Shown one piece after another: positions 34,249 to 44,800 of a DNA stretch of 64,000 bases. A model generated the notes under the pieces. The model saw nothing but the letters and a program-made list of their open reading frames with translations. It made no database searches and had not been told where the DNA came from. The position numbers and the translations under genes are program-made. Origin of the DNA: Splendidivirga corallicola (GTDB taxonomy: Bacteria > Bacteroidota > Bacteroidia > Cytophagales > Cyclobacteriaceae); the NCBI GenBank assembly GCA_030442035.1, contig JAUJEA010000010.1:124001-188000 (forward strand), read 5' to 3'. Each line of letters opens with the position of its first letter. The stretch's first letter is position 1.

Positions 34249-36618
34249 TTATTTAACTTTTAGAGTTTGCTGAAATGCATTCATTTGATTTTTTTCAACC
34301 AACCAATCATGAATACTTTTCACAAAGTTATATTCTTTTTCACTAACCTGATCGCTTGAAACATGTGAAACAATTTTCCTTATTTCATTCAATTGGTGAA
34401 ACCATTTTGTTTGATCCTCTTTTTTTAATTTTTCATCTCCTGGTTTGGTGTAATGAACCATAAAAAAGTTGACACGCTTTTTATTTTCGTCCATATATGA
34501 CCAGTTTTTTTCGGCAATTGTTCTGTAAAAGATCAAGTTTAGATTGTCCCATTCATCAGTTTCTTCAGACTTAGATCTAGTGCGGTTTTTTTGTCTCATT
34601 TCTTTTTCCGCCATCTCTTGTATTTGATGAGGTATTCCTTTTTTCCAAGCCCACTCTTCGCCATATCGATCAATTAACTTTTGCTTGTAATCTTTCATCA
34701 TATAAGATTCAATCTCTCTGATTAAAGCATAGGTTGAATTGTTCAAAGCTTTTTCCTCATTTTCCATATATTCCTCTAATCCTTTAGGAGAGAATAATGG
34801 GTAAGATTTTCGTACTTCAGCCTGAAACTTACGCCAATATTTTGTGGGGGCACTGGCTCCCTTTTCTTTCATTAAACCTGATTTTAGTTCAGGGTCTATA
34901 TTTTTGACGTAATCAATAACTGGAGTCAAATAGGAGAAAACTAAATCCATGTATTGATCTTTATTCTGATTTGTGAATTTTAGACGATTCTCGCTCTCTT
35001 CTATGTGGTCAACTATATCACTTAATAGCATTATTATTGAGGTAATTCCCTTATTAACAAATAAGAAACTTTGCTTTCTTTCATTAAAATCCTCCATAAG
35101 CTGACTCTTTAAAAACTTAAACGAGAGGTTTAAAAAATCATAAAGTCGTTCTAACGTATCATCTAAATCACCATTATAAAAAGTTCCTAATTCTATAATT
35201 TTGCTTTTTTCAACCTTACCAAGAAAATTTCCTTTTTTTAACCCATTTGAAACAGAAGCAGGAGTAATAACTCTATTATCTTCTCCAAGGGACATATAAT
35301 CTACAAAAGCAGAGCCGTTTTTCTCACCAAAATATACCGCTATCCTAGATCTTAAAGCTTCTAACTGCTCTCGCTTATCTTTTGAGGTCCAGAGCATATC
35401 TGCTTTTAATGTTTCTCTTAAAGTCTTAGGGACGGCTTTTTGATTTTCATTAATTTGAATGAATAGGTTTACTTGTTCTTCTCTCGATAAGTTTACAAAG
35501 GCTACTACTGGTACCGTATTATTACTTTTGTACTTAGAGTCAGAATAGCCATATAATCTATGCTGACCATCAATTATAAAAGCAGAACGATATTTCTGTG
35601 GTAGGTGTAAAACTCCAATTTTTGAAATAGAGCTCTCAACTTGAGGAGAAGCAGGATCCCATCCAAGCTTTTTACCATCGGTATCAATATTAACAATAAT
35701 GGAGTTAGGAAAATATCCTGGTTTATCTTCATTATCTAAAAAATCATGGATTTTATTCAACCTACTCTTTTTAATAATTCTTTGGTATGTGGGCATCATG
35801 TTTTCATTTGCCTTACTTCGATGAAGGACATAACTTATTTTGAGTAATTTATCCGGTTCAACTGAAAACGAATAATAAGTATGTCCTCCCATAGTTCCTT
35901 TAATTGCTGGAACTTTATTATCAAGCTCTGGTATGACTGTACCAGCAAAAATATCAGCTAATATTTGATACTTTGTTGCTAGCCCAATTTGAGAGTACAT
36001 GTTCAAGTAGTAATCCAACTTATTTTCATCAAAGTGAATACCACTTATATCCAATAACCTTTTCTCATCTGAGTCACTCAATTCTAAGTTCTCAGTAAAT
36101 AGAATGAATTTCTTCTTTAATGTCTGATCAGGGAATAAGTTCTTTATTGATTTTTCAACTCCTTGTTTTTTTGTTTTCCAAGCTTCTAAAACTTCTTTAA
36201 GATTACTGGTACCTTTTTTCTTAGACGATTTACATTCAATAAAGAGCACGGTTTCATCATCTTTTGCAAAAACATCAATTTGTTGAGTGTTTGGTGGAGT
36301 TAATTTATCATAAGGGAGTTTGAAATCGCTACTTCTATTCATAAAGTTGAAATTGAGAAGAGCAAAAAGCTTCCAAACTTTGTTTTCGAATAAAACATGG
36401 TGTGCTTTTAACTTTTTCATCCGAACAGATTTGCTGTAATATCTGTCAAATTCCCACCCTTTAACTTCGTAACCTGCTCTTACCATCTCTTTTTCTTCTT
36501 CGCTGGCACAAGGAATTGTTTCAAAATCAAATTTTTGTTTCCTATCTTTTAAAGTACTTTTGAGTTCATTTTCTGATACGAGTTTTCCAAAAATTTTAGC
36601 TTTAAAATTATTATCCAT
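34249..36618 (-). CDS. DGQHR-domain protein fused to a PD-(D/E)xK nuclease-like domain
   Basis: 789 residues, cytoplasmic. Residues about 70-180 look like a restriction-type nuclease core: an early Glu (FENKVW, Glu79), QIDVFAKDDETVLFIECKSS with Asp115, Glu128 and Lys130 in D-X12-ExK spacing. Residues about 240-480 are a DGQHR domain (DndB-like): AFIIDGQHRLYGYSDS with the signature at 350-354, VPVVAFVNLSREEQVNLFIQ, INENQKAVPKT. The remaining 300 residues are helical and charged (KRVNFFMVHYTKPGDE). DGQHR proteins are found with DNA modification and defence systems. The gene starts inside the last codons of a Dam-type methylase (8-base overlap), so the pair is one operon. It may restrict DNA lacking the methylation, or the reverse. 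Ends at repeat copy D. Confidence 0.8.
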   Translation of the reverse strand: MDNNFKAKIFGKLVSENELKSTLKDRKQKFDFETIPCASEEEKEMVRAGYEVKGWEFDRYYSKSVRMKKLKAHHVLFENKVWKLFALLNFNFMNRSSDFKLPYDKLTPPNTQQIDVFAKDDETVLFIECKSSKKKGTSNLKEVLEAWKTKKQGVEKSIKNLFPDQTLKKKFILFTENLELSDSDEKRLLDISGIHFDENKLDYYLNMYSQIGLATKYQILADIFAGTVIPELDNKVPAIKGTMGGHTYYSFSVEPDKLLKISYVLHRSKANENMMPTYQRIIKKSRLNKIHDFLDNEDKPGYFPNSIIVNIDTDGKKLGWDPASPQVESSISKIGVLHLPQKYRSAFIIDGQHRLYGYSDSKYKSNNTVPVVAFVNLSREEQVNLFIQINENQKAVPKTLRETLKADMLWTSKDKREQLEALRSRIAVYFGEKNGSAFVDYMSLGEDNRVITPASVSNGLKKGNFLGKVEKSKIIELGTFYNGDLDDTLERLYDFLNLSFKFLKSQLMEDFNERKQSFLFVNKGITSIIMLLSDIVDHIEESENRLKFTNQNKDQYMDLVFSYLTPVIDYVKNIDPELKSGLMKEKGASAPTKYWRKFQAEVRKSYPLFSPKGLEEYMENEEKALNNSTYALIREIESYMMKDYKQKLIDRYGEEWAWKKGIPHQIQEMAEKEMRQKNRTRSKSEETDEWDNLNLIFYRTIAEKNWSYMDENKKRVNFFMVHYTKPGDEKLKKEDQTKWFHQLNEIRKIVSHVSSDQVSEKEYNFVKSIHDWLVEKNQMNAFQQTLKVK

Positions 36619-37441
36619 GTCTGTCGATGTTTGTGAAAATTAACTCACTGTATTTACCTCTTTTTGCTTTCATTCCTCCAACTAAACTAGCCCTAGAGAT
36701 TTCAATCATATAGTTATTGGGTTTCGAAAAGATGTTTTTTACTTCCATATGAGCCGCATTAGTAAGAATATAATAGGCTCCAATTTCAGCAAGACAATCA
36801 ATGAAAGCTGAAAGTTTACGTTGGGCATCTAGGTCGAATAACTTTGAGTTATATTTAATAAAACCATTATTGTTATGTGTGACAGTGTAAGGTGGGTCTA
36901 AGAAGACCAGATCATTTTTTTGAATGTCATTTAATGAATCGTAAAAATCTCTAGTTTTTATATCTGCAAATTGTAGCGATTTGCTGGCCTTCAATAAATT
37001 TTCTGGTTGAAGGAAATCTTTTTTTCGATGCCCAAAAGGAACATTATATTCTCCTTTCAGATTCACGCGATAAATTCCATTAAATGATGTTTGATTTAAA
37101 TAAATGAACTTAGCTGCTTTTTTTATGTCGGATTTGATTTTTTTACTTCTAATTTGATAATAGAATTTTTCATCATTTCTAAACTTTGAAAGTTCATCTA
37201 TTATTTCATTTACATTGCTTCTTAGAGCTTTATAAGTTTCGATTAATTCTTTGTTTAAGTCGGATAGTATGGCTTTTTGTGGGGCCAAGTGAAAAAATAT
37301 AGAACCACCACCTAAAAATGGTTCGATGTAATTGTTAAAACCGTCTATTGGCAAATAGTTATTAATGTTTTTAACTAGCCAGTTTTTTCCACCAGCCCAG
37401 CGTAAAAATGGTTTTGTACTCGCGTTAACTTCTTTATTCAT
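36611..37441 (-). CDS. Dam-type (D12 class) DNA adenine N6-methyltransferase
   Basis: 276 residues. The N-terminal motif is FLRWAGGKNWLVKNI (12-26), followed by YIEPFLGGGSIFFHL (SAM-binding motif I), and by NDLVFLDPPYTVTHN with DPPY at 182-185 (catalytic motif IV). Length and order fit Dam/M.DpnII-like alpha-class enzymes, which often modify GATC, but the target cannot be read from sequence. It is translationally coupled to the DGQHR-nuclease gene and has no classical restriction enzyme beside it. The start lies 25 bases from the boundary motif ACAGCAATTGGCTAA at 37469. Confidence 0.9.
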   Translation of the reverse strand: MNKEVNASTKPFLRWAGGKNWLVKNINNYLPIDGFNNYIEPFLGGGSIFFHLAPQKAILSDLNKELIETYKALRSNVNEIIDELSKFRNDEKFYYQIRSKKIKSDIKKAAKFIYLNQTSFNGIYRVNLKGEYNVPFGHRKKDFLQPENLLKASKSLQFADIKTRDFYDSLNDIQKNDLVFLDPPYTVTHNNNGFIKYNSKLFDLDAQRKLSAFIDCLAEIGAYYILTNAAHMEVKNIFSKPNNYMIEISRASLVGGMKAKRGKYSELIFTNIDRHG

Positions 37442-37465
37442 TCACTAACTTTGTTCTATTAATTG

Positions 37466-37900
37466 CATACAGCAATTGGCTAAATACACTGTGGTGTTTA
37501 GCCACACTATAATTTATTCATTAAAGCTATTAACTTTATCAAATGGTATTTATCTTCTACTACATGTACATACATGATTAAGTATATTACCACTTATTTC
37601 AAATACCAAAATTTCCAAGTTTCCATTCATTATTATCTTTTAATCTTGTATGGCACTAGTTTACTTTCTCATTCCACGCACTATGTTATCATAAGAAAGG
37701 GCTGGAAAAAAATACTTGACCTTTCAAAAAAAGAATTAACACAGTCTTAAAATGACAAAAACATAGCTGTTCTCACAGTTATCAAGAATATTCAAAAATA
37801 AATTTCATAACTGAAATAAAAATCCGTCCCTAGCAATTACACCACATAATCCTTTGTCCATGACACCGATTCTATTTCATGTGACTCTGAGAGTGGTTAG
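37466..37900. repeat. Long intergenic island repeat, copy E
   Basis: Starts with the palindromic GGCTAAATACACT/GTGGTGTTTAGCC, continues with AAAGCTATTAACTTTATCAAA, TTTCCAAGTTTCCATTCATT and AAAATGACAAAAACATAGC as in copies A and D, and ends with GACTCTGAGAGTGGTTAG like copy A. It covers most of the 630-base gap between the Dam gene start and the dGTPase stop. About 170 bases right of it show nothing. Confidence 0.85.
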
Positions 37901-38072
37901 TACAGGATTGAAAGGTCACAACCTTTCGATTAAGCACTTAGTCAGAACTTTTTTTATTTTATCTTTTCATTTATAAAGTCAAATCAAAAGATTTGACAGA
38001 CTTAGTTTAAAACTCTCGATCATGGATTAAAAACTTGTATTAACCACAGCTATTGGTGTATATTCGATCTTT

Positions 38073-39452
38073 TTATAATTCAATTCCTCTTAGCTTTCTG
38101 TACAATTTTAAAGCATACAAATCAGTCATACCAGCTATAAAATCTATAATATGCATAACTTTCACATATGGACTATTAGATTCATCAAATGAAAATTGTT
38201 TAGGCAATAAACCTATTATTTTATTTTGTTCCTTGTCTCTTAAATATTTTGGAGTTAATGAAGAAGTTACAAAGTCTTTAACCAATCCAGACATAATTCG
38301 AAATCCTGCAATTTCTAGTTGAACTACACTTTTTGCGTTGTAAATTTTGTCAATAGAAATGGTTTCAATTTTTTTCATTACAGATTGTAACTCTGGGATG
38401 CTATCGATAAGACTTTTGTCAAAATCACCTGTTAGAATAGCTTCTCTATTTTTCCAAAATACATCAGCACATTTATAAATTAAAGTATTGATGGATTTAG
38501 CTCTCAAATAGGCAATTGATTCATTTGGGTCACCTTCCAAAGATTTAGCTTGCTCTTTTACCCAGTTTATATCATCCCTTGGGCTATTTTTAATTATTTC
38601 TAAAAATGAATCTCTTACATCCAAATACGACAATATTCCTAGTCTGTGTGCATCTTCAAAATCTATAATATTGTAAGAAATGTCATCAGCTGCTTCCACA
38701 AGATACACAAAAGGATGTCTTTTATAGGCAATTCCAGATTCTATGTTGTCTCTGACAAGATTTAGTTCAGTTACGACATCCAAAAAAACTTTCTCATCTA
38801 TTTTGAAGTACCCATATTTTTTTCTGTGTAATATTCTTTTGTCTGACGCAATAGATTCGCATGGATATTTTAAAATTGAACCTAATGTACTGTACGTAAG
38901 TCTAAAACCTCCTTTGTTTCTTCCCTTTTGTTGTAAAGTCAAGATTCTCAATGCATTGGCATTCCCTTCAAATGTCGTAAGGTCTTTCCATTCTTCATTA
39001 GAGAATTGCTCTTTAAATTCAAGGTCTTCAGTTTTTTTAGTATCTCTTTTTTTAAAATACTTTGAAATTGCTTCTTCTCCAGAATGGCCAAATGCAGGGT
39101 TTCCCATATCATGAGCTAAACAAGCAGAGGCAATAACATTTTTAAGGCTATTTCTATAAAATGGGCGAGCCTTTTCGTCGTCTTTTATTTGCTCAAGTGT
39201 AGATAATTTTTTACCTATTATTTTTCCTAATGACCTTCCAACACTAGCGACCTCTAAAGAGTGGGTTAATCTATTATGAACAAAGACTTCTTCGGGTAAA
39301 GGAAAAACTTGAGTTTTATTCTGCAATCTTCGAAATGGACTTGAGAATATAATTCGGTCCCAATCGCGTTCATATTGTGTTCTTATATCATCTTGACCTT
39401 TTTGCATTCCGTATCTTTTTGGCGAAAAGCAATTATTCCAGGTTATTTCCAT
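38073..39452 (-). CDS. dgt: dGTPase-family deoxynucleoside triphosphate triphosphohydrolase (HD domain)
   Basis: 459 residues. The HD superfamily metal motifs are present: RLTHSLEVASVGRSLG (His64), ACLAHDMGNPAFGHSGEEAI (His114, Asp115, His123), and later VYLVEAADDISYNIIDFEDA with the last Asp pair. The start SPKRYGMQKGQDDIRTQYER, DRIIFSSPFRRLQNKTQVFP is typical for this family. The enzyme removes triphosphate from dGTP or other dNTPs. Stand-alone dGTPases act in phage defence by draining dNTPs, which suits its place among TIR, Dam and DGQHR genes. It is bounded by repeats E and F. Start ATG 39452 is 21 bases from the boundary motif GTACAACAATTGGAC. Confidence 0.9.
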   Translation of the reverse strand: MEITWNNCFSPKRYGMQKGQDDIRTQYERDWDRIIFSSPFRRLQNKTQVFPLPEEVFVHNRLTHSLEVASVGRSLGKIIGKKLSTLEQIKDDEKARPFYRNSLKNVIASACLAHDMGNPAFGHSGEEAISKYFKKRDTKKTEDLEFKEQFSNEEWKDLTTFEGNANALRILTLQQKGRNKGGFRLTYSTLGSILKYPCESIASDKRILHRKKYGYFKIDEKVFLDVVTELNLVRDNIESGIAYKRHPFVYLVEAADDISYNIIDFEDAHRLGILSYLDVRDSFLEIIKNSPRDDINWVKEQAKSLEGDPNESIAYLRAKSINTLIYKCADVFWKNREAILTGDFDKSLIDSIPELQSVMKKIETISIDKIYNAKSVVQLEIAGFRIMSGLVKDFVTSSLTPKYLRDKEQNKIIGLLPKQFSFDESNSPYVKVMHIIDFIAGMTDLYALKLYRKLRGIEL

Positions 39453-39471
39453 CTGTTAGTTTTTATAATGA

Positions 39472-39690
39472 GGTACAACAATTGGACAAATACCACAACA
39501 TGGCCCTTGTTTTATGAAATATTCAAACCTAGGATTTTCAATAAAATTTATGGATGTACACAAAGAGTTTCCAATATTCTTATTTGTAATAATTATTTAA
39601 CTTTGTATCTCAAGGTTCTTTAAAAATGAGTCTCGGATTCAAAGCAAAAAATGACTTCTCCAGCTATACCGCACAATACTATGTCCACAG
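39472..39690. repeat. Long intergenic island repeat, copy F (degenerate)
   Basis: Begins GGTACAACAATTGGACAAAT and ends in CTTCTCCAGCTATACCGCACA, matching the left start and the ACACCACACAA block of the other copies with many changes. Another weak piece lies at about 39899-39970. It marks the right end of the array. Confidence 0.6.
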
Positions 39691-40446
39691 TTCAGCCGTT
39701 TCACCAACTACAAGATTCTCCAGAATGTTCTCTTCGACAAAATAAAAAACAACGTTTTATTTAATCTTCACAATTCTCAATAGAACATCCTAGTCACCTT
39801 ATATAGGATTTTAAATCAGTCCAAGTTCTCTCCCTCAAATACTAAAAAAATACCATTAACAAGTTCCCTTGATTGAATCCAATGCTGTTTAAAAAATAAC
39901 GTAGCTGTTTCGCCGATATCAAGGTGGCACAAAAGTGAAGTATCCTGTCAAAACAAAAAATAAAATCATTTCGAATTTCCTACATACTATCATATTGGTA
40001 TGTTTCAATTTTTGATGCAAAAATCAGGCTGATGCTATCACCATTGCAGAAAACCATTATTCATCAAAAATTCAAAGTATTTCAGGGTAATTCCGGATAT
40101 TGTTTACCTCTCATGCAAAACGACGGATAAGGCTGACGATCTGCTGACTAAGGAAAATATTCTAAGGTCCCAAATCCGGATCTAATTTCAGGTCATTCCT
40201 TCAGGATGGAAGGAATAGCTAAATCAGGAAGGCTGAAGGAGCATTTCTAAAAAGGCCGGAAACCAGGTGGATTGTTTGCAAAAAATGAAAAACAAAGATC
40301 ATTTTTTTTCAATTACCTTACATGGCCTTGTGGTAGCACTTCATAATTTTTGGAATACTAAACCGGTTTAGTCATAAGCTATATTTCAAAAATCATGAAA
40401 GATGTATCCTTAGATAGTACATCCCGGAGGGATTGGTTTGTATCAT
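39691..40446. other. Gene-free stretch right of the island
   Basis: About 750 bases, AT-rich, without a convincing frame on either strand. It contains the degenerate repeat piece near 39900 and the palindrome at 40358-40371. Nothing else supported. Confidence 0.35.
40358..40371. promoter_or_regulatory. Perfect 14-base palindrome resembling a LacI-type operator
   Basis: CTAAACCGGTTTAG is a perfect inverted repeat with the central CCGG/CG step typical of LacI-family operators. No LacI gene is in the window and the nearest gene (AraC, 40447) ends beside it, so the controlled gene is unclear. Confidence 0.4.
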
Positions 40447-41349
40447 CTACGGCAATGCTTCCTGATTTTTTATGAGTAGATCATATTTTTTTGCATACGC
40501 TTTGGGAGAAATGTCCTTTCTTTTCTTAAACTGTCTATTAAAATTTGATAAGGAACCGAAACCGGATTCGAAACATATCTGACAAACGGATTTTGCATTT
40601 TCCTGAAGCAGTTTACAAGCATGCCCCACCCTGATATCATTAATGTAATCGGAAAGTGTCTTTGAATGGATTTTTTTAAAATATCTGCAAAAGGAACTGG
40701 GATTCATACTGGTCAAACTGGCAATTGTTTGTAATGAAATATCTTGTTGAAAGTTCTGAGCAAGGAATTCATATACCTTATTTAATCTTATGTCACCATT
40801 AGCTTTATTGTGAGCCAGTGATTGCTGATATCCTTCGCTGCTTAGATAAACAAACTCTCCGGAAGTTGCCAGTAATTGCAAGATCTCGATCGATTCCAGT
40901 ATTTTATCAAAATCATTTAATTCCATCATTCTATGCAGCCGATGCTCAACTTCATTTTTGGTTTTTCCAAAAAACTTGATACCTCTTTGTGATCTTTCAA
41001 GGAGATGTCTAATCATCTTCATTTCGGGAAGTGATAATATTTCTTTTTCATATTGATGCTTATGAAAATGTATGACAATAGCATCGGCAAATAGGCTGGG
41101 GATATTCTGAAAGTATTCCTCATCGTTCATCAACAAATGAGGCAAATTACTACCGATTAATATCAGGTCTCCCGGGTAGAATTTTTCAATACTGTCACCA
41201 ACAAATTGAGTCCCCGTACTCCTTATGATCAAAACAAGCTCAGTTTCAGGATGGTGATTCAAGACTTTCAAAAAAGCTGACTCTTTGTATCTATGTATAG
41301 TGAGGAACTCATCTTGATTATTGTTCCCATCCAAATATTTGGGTTTCAT
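40447..41349 (-). CDS. AraC-family transcriptional regulator (cupin-type sensor)
   Basis: 300 residues from ATG 41349; an upstream TTG at 41391 would add 14. Residues 20-110 resemble the cupin sensor of AraC proteins (NHHPETELVLIIRSTGTQFV, FYPGDLILIGSNLPHLL). Residues 200-295 are the two helix-turn-helix units (ISLQTIASLTSMNPSSFCRY, ICFESGFGSLSNFNRQFKKR, KDISPKAY). It belongs to the group of sugar-responsive AraC regulators without a fused histidine kinase. It lies downstream of the 1349-residue fusion gene on the same strand, so it could control the sus locus or the fragment gene next to it. Confidence 0.85.
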   Translation of the reverse strand: MKPKYLDGNNNQDEFLTIHRYKESAFLKVLNHHPETELVLIIRSTGTQFVGDSIEKFYPGDLILIGSNLPHLLMNDEEYFQNIPSLFADAIVIHFHKHQYEKEILSLPEMKMIRHLLERSQRGIKFFGKTKNEVEHRLHRMMELNDFDKILESIEILQLLATSGEFVYLSSEGYQQSLAHNKANGDIRLNKVYEFLAQNFQQDISLQTIASLTSMNPSSFCRYFKKIHSKTLSDYINDIRVGHACKLLQENAKSVCQICFESGFGSLSNFNRQFKKRKDISPKAYAKKYDLLIKNQEALP

Positions 41350-41405
41350 TTTTCTTTGACGATTAAAATATATAGTTGTTGCCAATGCCAATTGACCTTA
41401 TTTGG

Positions 41406-41657
41406 TTATTGCGGGTTTATCTTCAAATAGTCAAAGCCCGGTTCATTAGCCTGCGGACTATTCTCATTTCTGCCCTTGGCAACAAGCTTTAAGGTATTGT
41501 TTCCTTTCTTTATAAAACTATTTTGAAAAGTATCCTTTTCAAGACCTAGCTTCTCACGGTATAGGTCAAGATCCTCAAAAATGAGTTGATCATTTAAATA
41601 CACATCAGTGATTATATATTCAGGGGCGTGGGTGAATATTAAACCTTCACTGTCTGA
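41406..41657 (-). pseudogene. C-terminal fragment of a secreted carbohydrate-binding protein
   Basis: Starting after a TAA at 41658-41660 the frame reads GLIFTHAPEYIITDVYLNDQ, LIFEDLDLYREKLGLEKDTF, KKGNNTLKLVAKGRNENSPQ and ends NEPGFDYLKINPQ. This is a beta-sandwich-like binding module of the kind at the end of Bacteroidota glycosidases. No start or upstream domain. It is the 3' end of a deleted gene. Confidence 0.5.
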
Positions 41658-41816
41658 TTAGGTCAATAGTTCTAAAAAGCCCTGTTTTAAATTTTGCGCT
41701 TCTCTTATTGAGCTTAGTTATGTGGATAAAATCAACTCATCGTATATGAGTGCTTATTAAACCTACAATTTTATATTCCATATAATATTATATCTCTGCA
41801 TTTATACACCATGCAA

Positions 41817-44800
41817 TTAATTATTCAGCTTGATCAGAATTCTGGCATCTCTGTTTATTCTTAAAATGTATATACCTGCCTGAAGTGTTTCGGGGTATCG
41901 AATTGTTGAGACTCTCCTATTAGGATCATAGTCGATGACCATCAATGGAAAACTTCTTCCTTCTATATTAAAAAGACTGAATTCATCGGAGTTTTCAGTG
42001 TTTTTAACACGTAAATGGTGATCCGTGATAGGATTGGGATAGACCAAATATTCTGATTGGTTAACTACCTGCCGGAGCAGTTTTCCCTTGAAGTATTTAG
42101 TGGCAAATTCAAATGCATCCCTTCCGATTTGCTCTCCTATCAATCTTCCCGGAATATCATCTGCAGGGGGGTGAATCCCTCCCCAAATTCTTGACAAACT
42201 ACATTGATCAGATGCATCCCTGTAAGTAGCCCATTGAAGTTTTACATCCATGCTTGGCCCCTCTTCAAATACAAGGAATTCATTTTTGCGAGCGATAAAT
42301 TCACCATATCCACCAGGGAAATAGGCATTTCCGGTTAATAAAGTCAGTACTTCTGCCGCCGCCCGGGAGAACGTTGAGTGGCCTGAAACGAAACCGGCAA
42401 ATGGAGGTGTGACAAATGTAGGGCGTTGATACGGCCACCAGTTTTCTGCTAATATCCAACCTACCCCGGCTTGATCGGTAGTTTGATCATTTATATAGTC
42501 ATGTCCTCTCCATGTATATAGTTTGATCTTACCCAGATGCTCTCCATTTTGCCCTGCAAGCGGATCGTCCAATGACTCTACCATTTCGATGAGATCTTTT
42601 TTTAATGGGATTCCGGCTATATGATAATTTTCCTTCGACACATCAGTACTTTGCCCCAAACCCGCCATATAACGTATAGCGGAGATAGGCCTGATGTAGT
42701 CATACCATCCCTTGATTCCCCATGCTGCTATCGCTGCATCGTGCATAGCGCCACCTAAAATAAAATAAGCTTTTACATCCCATTCAAGCGGATCCAGGGT
42801 TATACTCTTCCCACTCATTTTTTTCTCTAGCAAAGGATGATCGCTCACATAATTTAACAATGTAAACCAATGACCGGGTGGCGTTTCGGAATCCGGGCCA
42901 TCCGCCCAAAATTCAGCAAGCACTCTTGCATAATCACCTCTTGGAACCATTTGCTTTGCATAGGGTGCATTGGTAACCGGGTTTTTGCTATGTCCCTTTC
43001 CAATATCGCCACCATCGATGGCATTATAAAAGTCGGAATACGCTTCATAGTTCTTAGGAAACAGATCACTGTCTATATTTCCAATCGCGCCCGGAGAAAT
43101 ATCCCATAAAACACCATCATTGTGATCGAGGTGCGATCCCCAAATGGAAACCAGGGAGAAGCCCCATTTATAGGCCTGACTCCCATCAGTGTCGTTTAAT
43201 AAGTCAAGGTATGGCGGACTCATTGGATCATGATAAACCGTGTAATCATCTCTGATTCGTTGAAATTGACTTTTCTCATTTTCCGACAGTGAAAAAGGCG
43301 CAATGCTCCCCCATTCAGGGCTTAGAAAGTCGGGCGTTGAACCATCAACCAAATTACCACTTTGATCTATGAATGTATTCAAAGTTAATGGTTGCCATCT
43401 ATTGGGGTCTTTCAAATTGTTATTTCCCGCAATGGTTGGATTAAGGGGAGGGTTTACAGGTTTATAATAGGCATTATCATATTTTGTATTTTCCCTGGAA
43501 CCATCACCATGTCCATAATCTATAACCGATTTTGCTATAAAATTGCCCAAAGCTGCTGCATCTCCTTCAGAATAATCTGTTGATATGAAATTTATATCAT
43601 AACCCAACTTATTCATCAACACATCAAATGTCTGTTTGGTATTGGCACTGTCTGGGGAATCTTGAAATCTGTAACAAAGCAGGCGGTAGGCGGCATAGCT
43701 TAAAGTCTTATTCCTGGCTTCCCCGATGGATTCTAAAGATCGAAAACCATCAAATTCATTGGTATAATGATGCAGTTTATTTCCGATCAAATAGGTTTTT
43801 GCATTGTTATCGAACACAGCCCAGGCATCATACATGGCAACGGCGGTATGAAAAAGATTTCGGGCATGGATGGTGGGCCTGGCATAATCGCCCCGGATCG
43901 CATTTAACAATGCCTCATTCCATAACCTGGCTAATGACTGGTTTTTGGATACATGCGAAACGTTTAATTCTATGGCTTCTGCTACCGGCTCAGATGAACA
44001 TCCGGCGTTGGATTCAATAAGACTTATTTCACCACTGCCCGCTATTCCCCATTTAACCGATATCCTGTCAGTACCCTGGCCTGAAATGATCTCTCCCCCG
44101 GAAACTTCCCATTGTATTGTTGCTCCTGTTGCCAATGGATACGAATATTCTTCTACCCTTAAAAAGCCCGACTTCTTATTGCCGGTAATGGGCTTTGCAG
44201 GTAAATTGTAAATACAAGATCCATTATCAACGCCGGCGGCAGGATTGTAATTACATGCAGTTGCATCTATGCAACCCTTTTGTTTTGATGCAGGCTTAAT
44301 ATCAACTACCTCGTAGCCATTTGCCTCTGTGGCTAAGATCATTGTATTAATAGCAAGGTTTGTATAAGTATCAGTTAATCCCGAAGGCCACTTTATTTTT
44401 ACCTCCCGGATCTCCGATGCCGAACCTATACCGAAGTGAACCGGTTGTAAACTTTGAGATAAAAAATGGATACCTGTATGGTAACGGTGAAATTCACCAG
44501 TATCGGTGATTATGGATACTGTTGTACCTATGGCATCCCTGTTGGAGATAGAACCTTCCAGTGAAACTTTAAACCAATTTAAGCCTTCAGGTTCACTGCC
44601 ATGAATTAGCTTATTCTCATAAAAATAGGATGGTCTGTCGGTATTGGTTACATAGAGATCCAGATCCCCATCATTATCGTAATCAAAAGGCGTAGCACCT
44701 ACACTTATGGCAAGATCATTAATGTTTACTGCTTCATTGCTCCGAATAAAACCTCCCTGACCTTCCACCAATAGATTTTTGAAATACACATTATAGTCCG

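Noticed and set aside
24154-39690. Canonical integron with attC sites
   Set aside because: Repeats are much longer than usual attC, RYYYAAC/GTTRRRY is not met (GTTTAGC, GTTGTAC), and no integrase gene is in the window.
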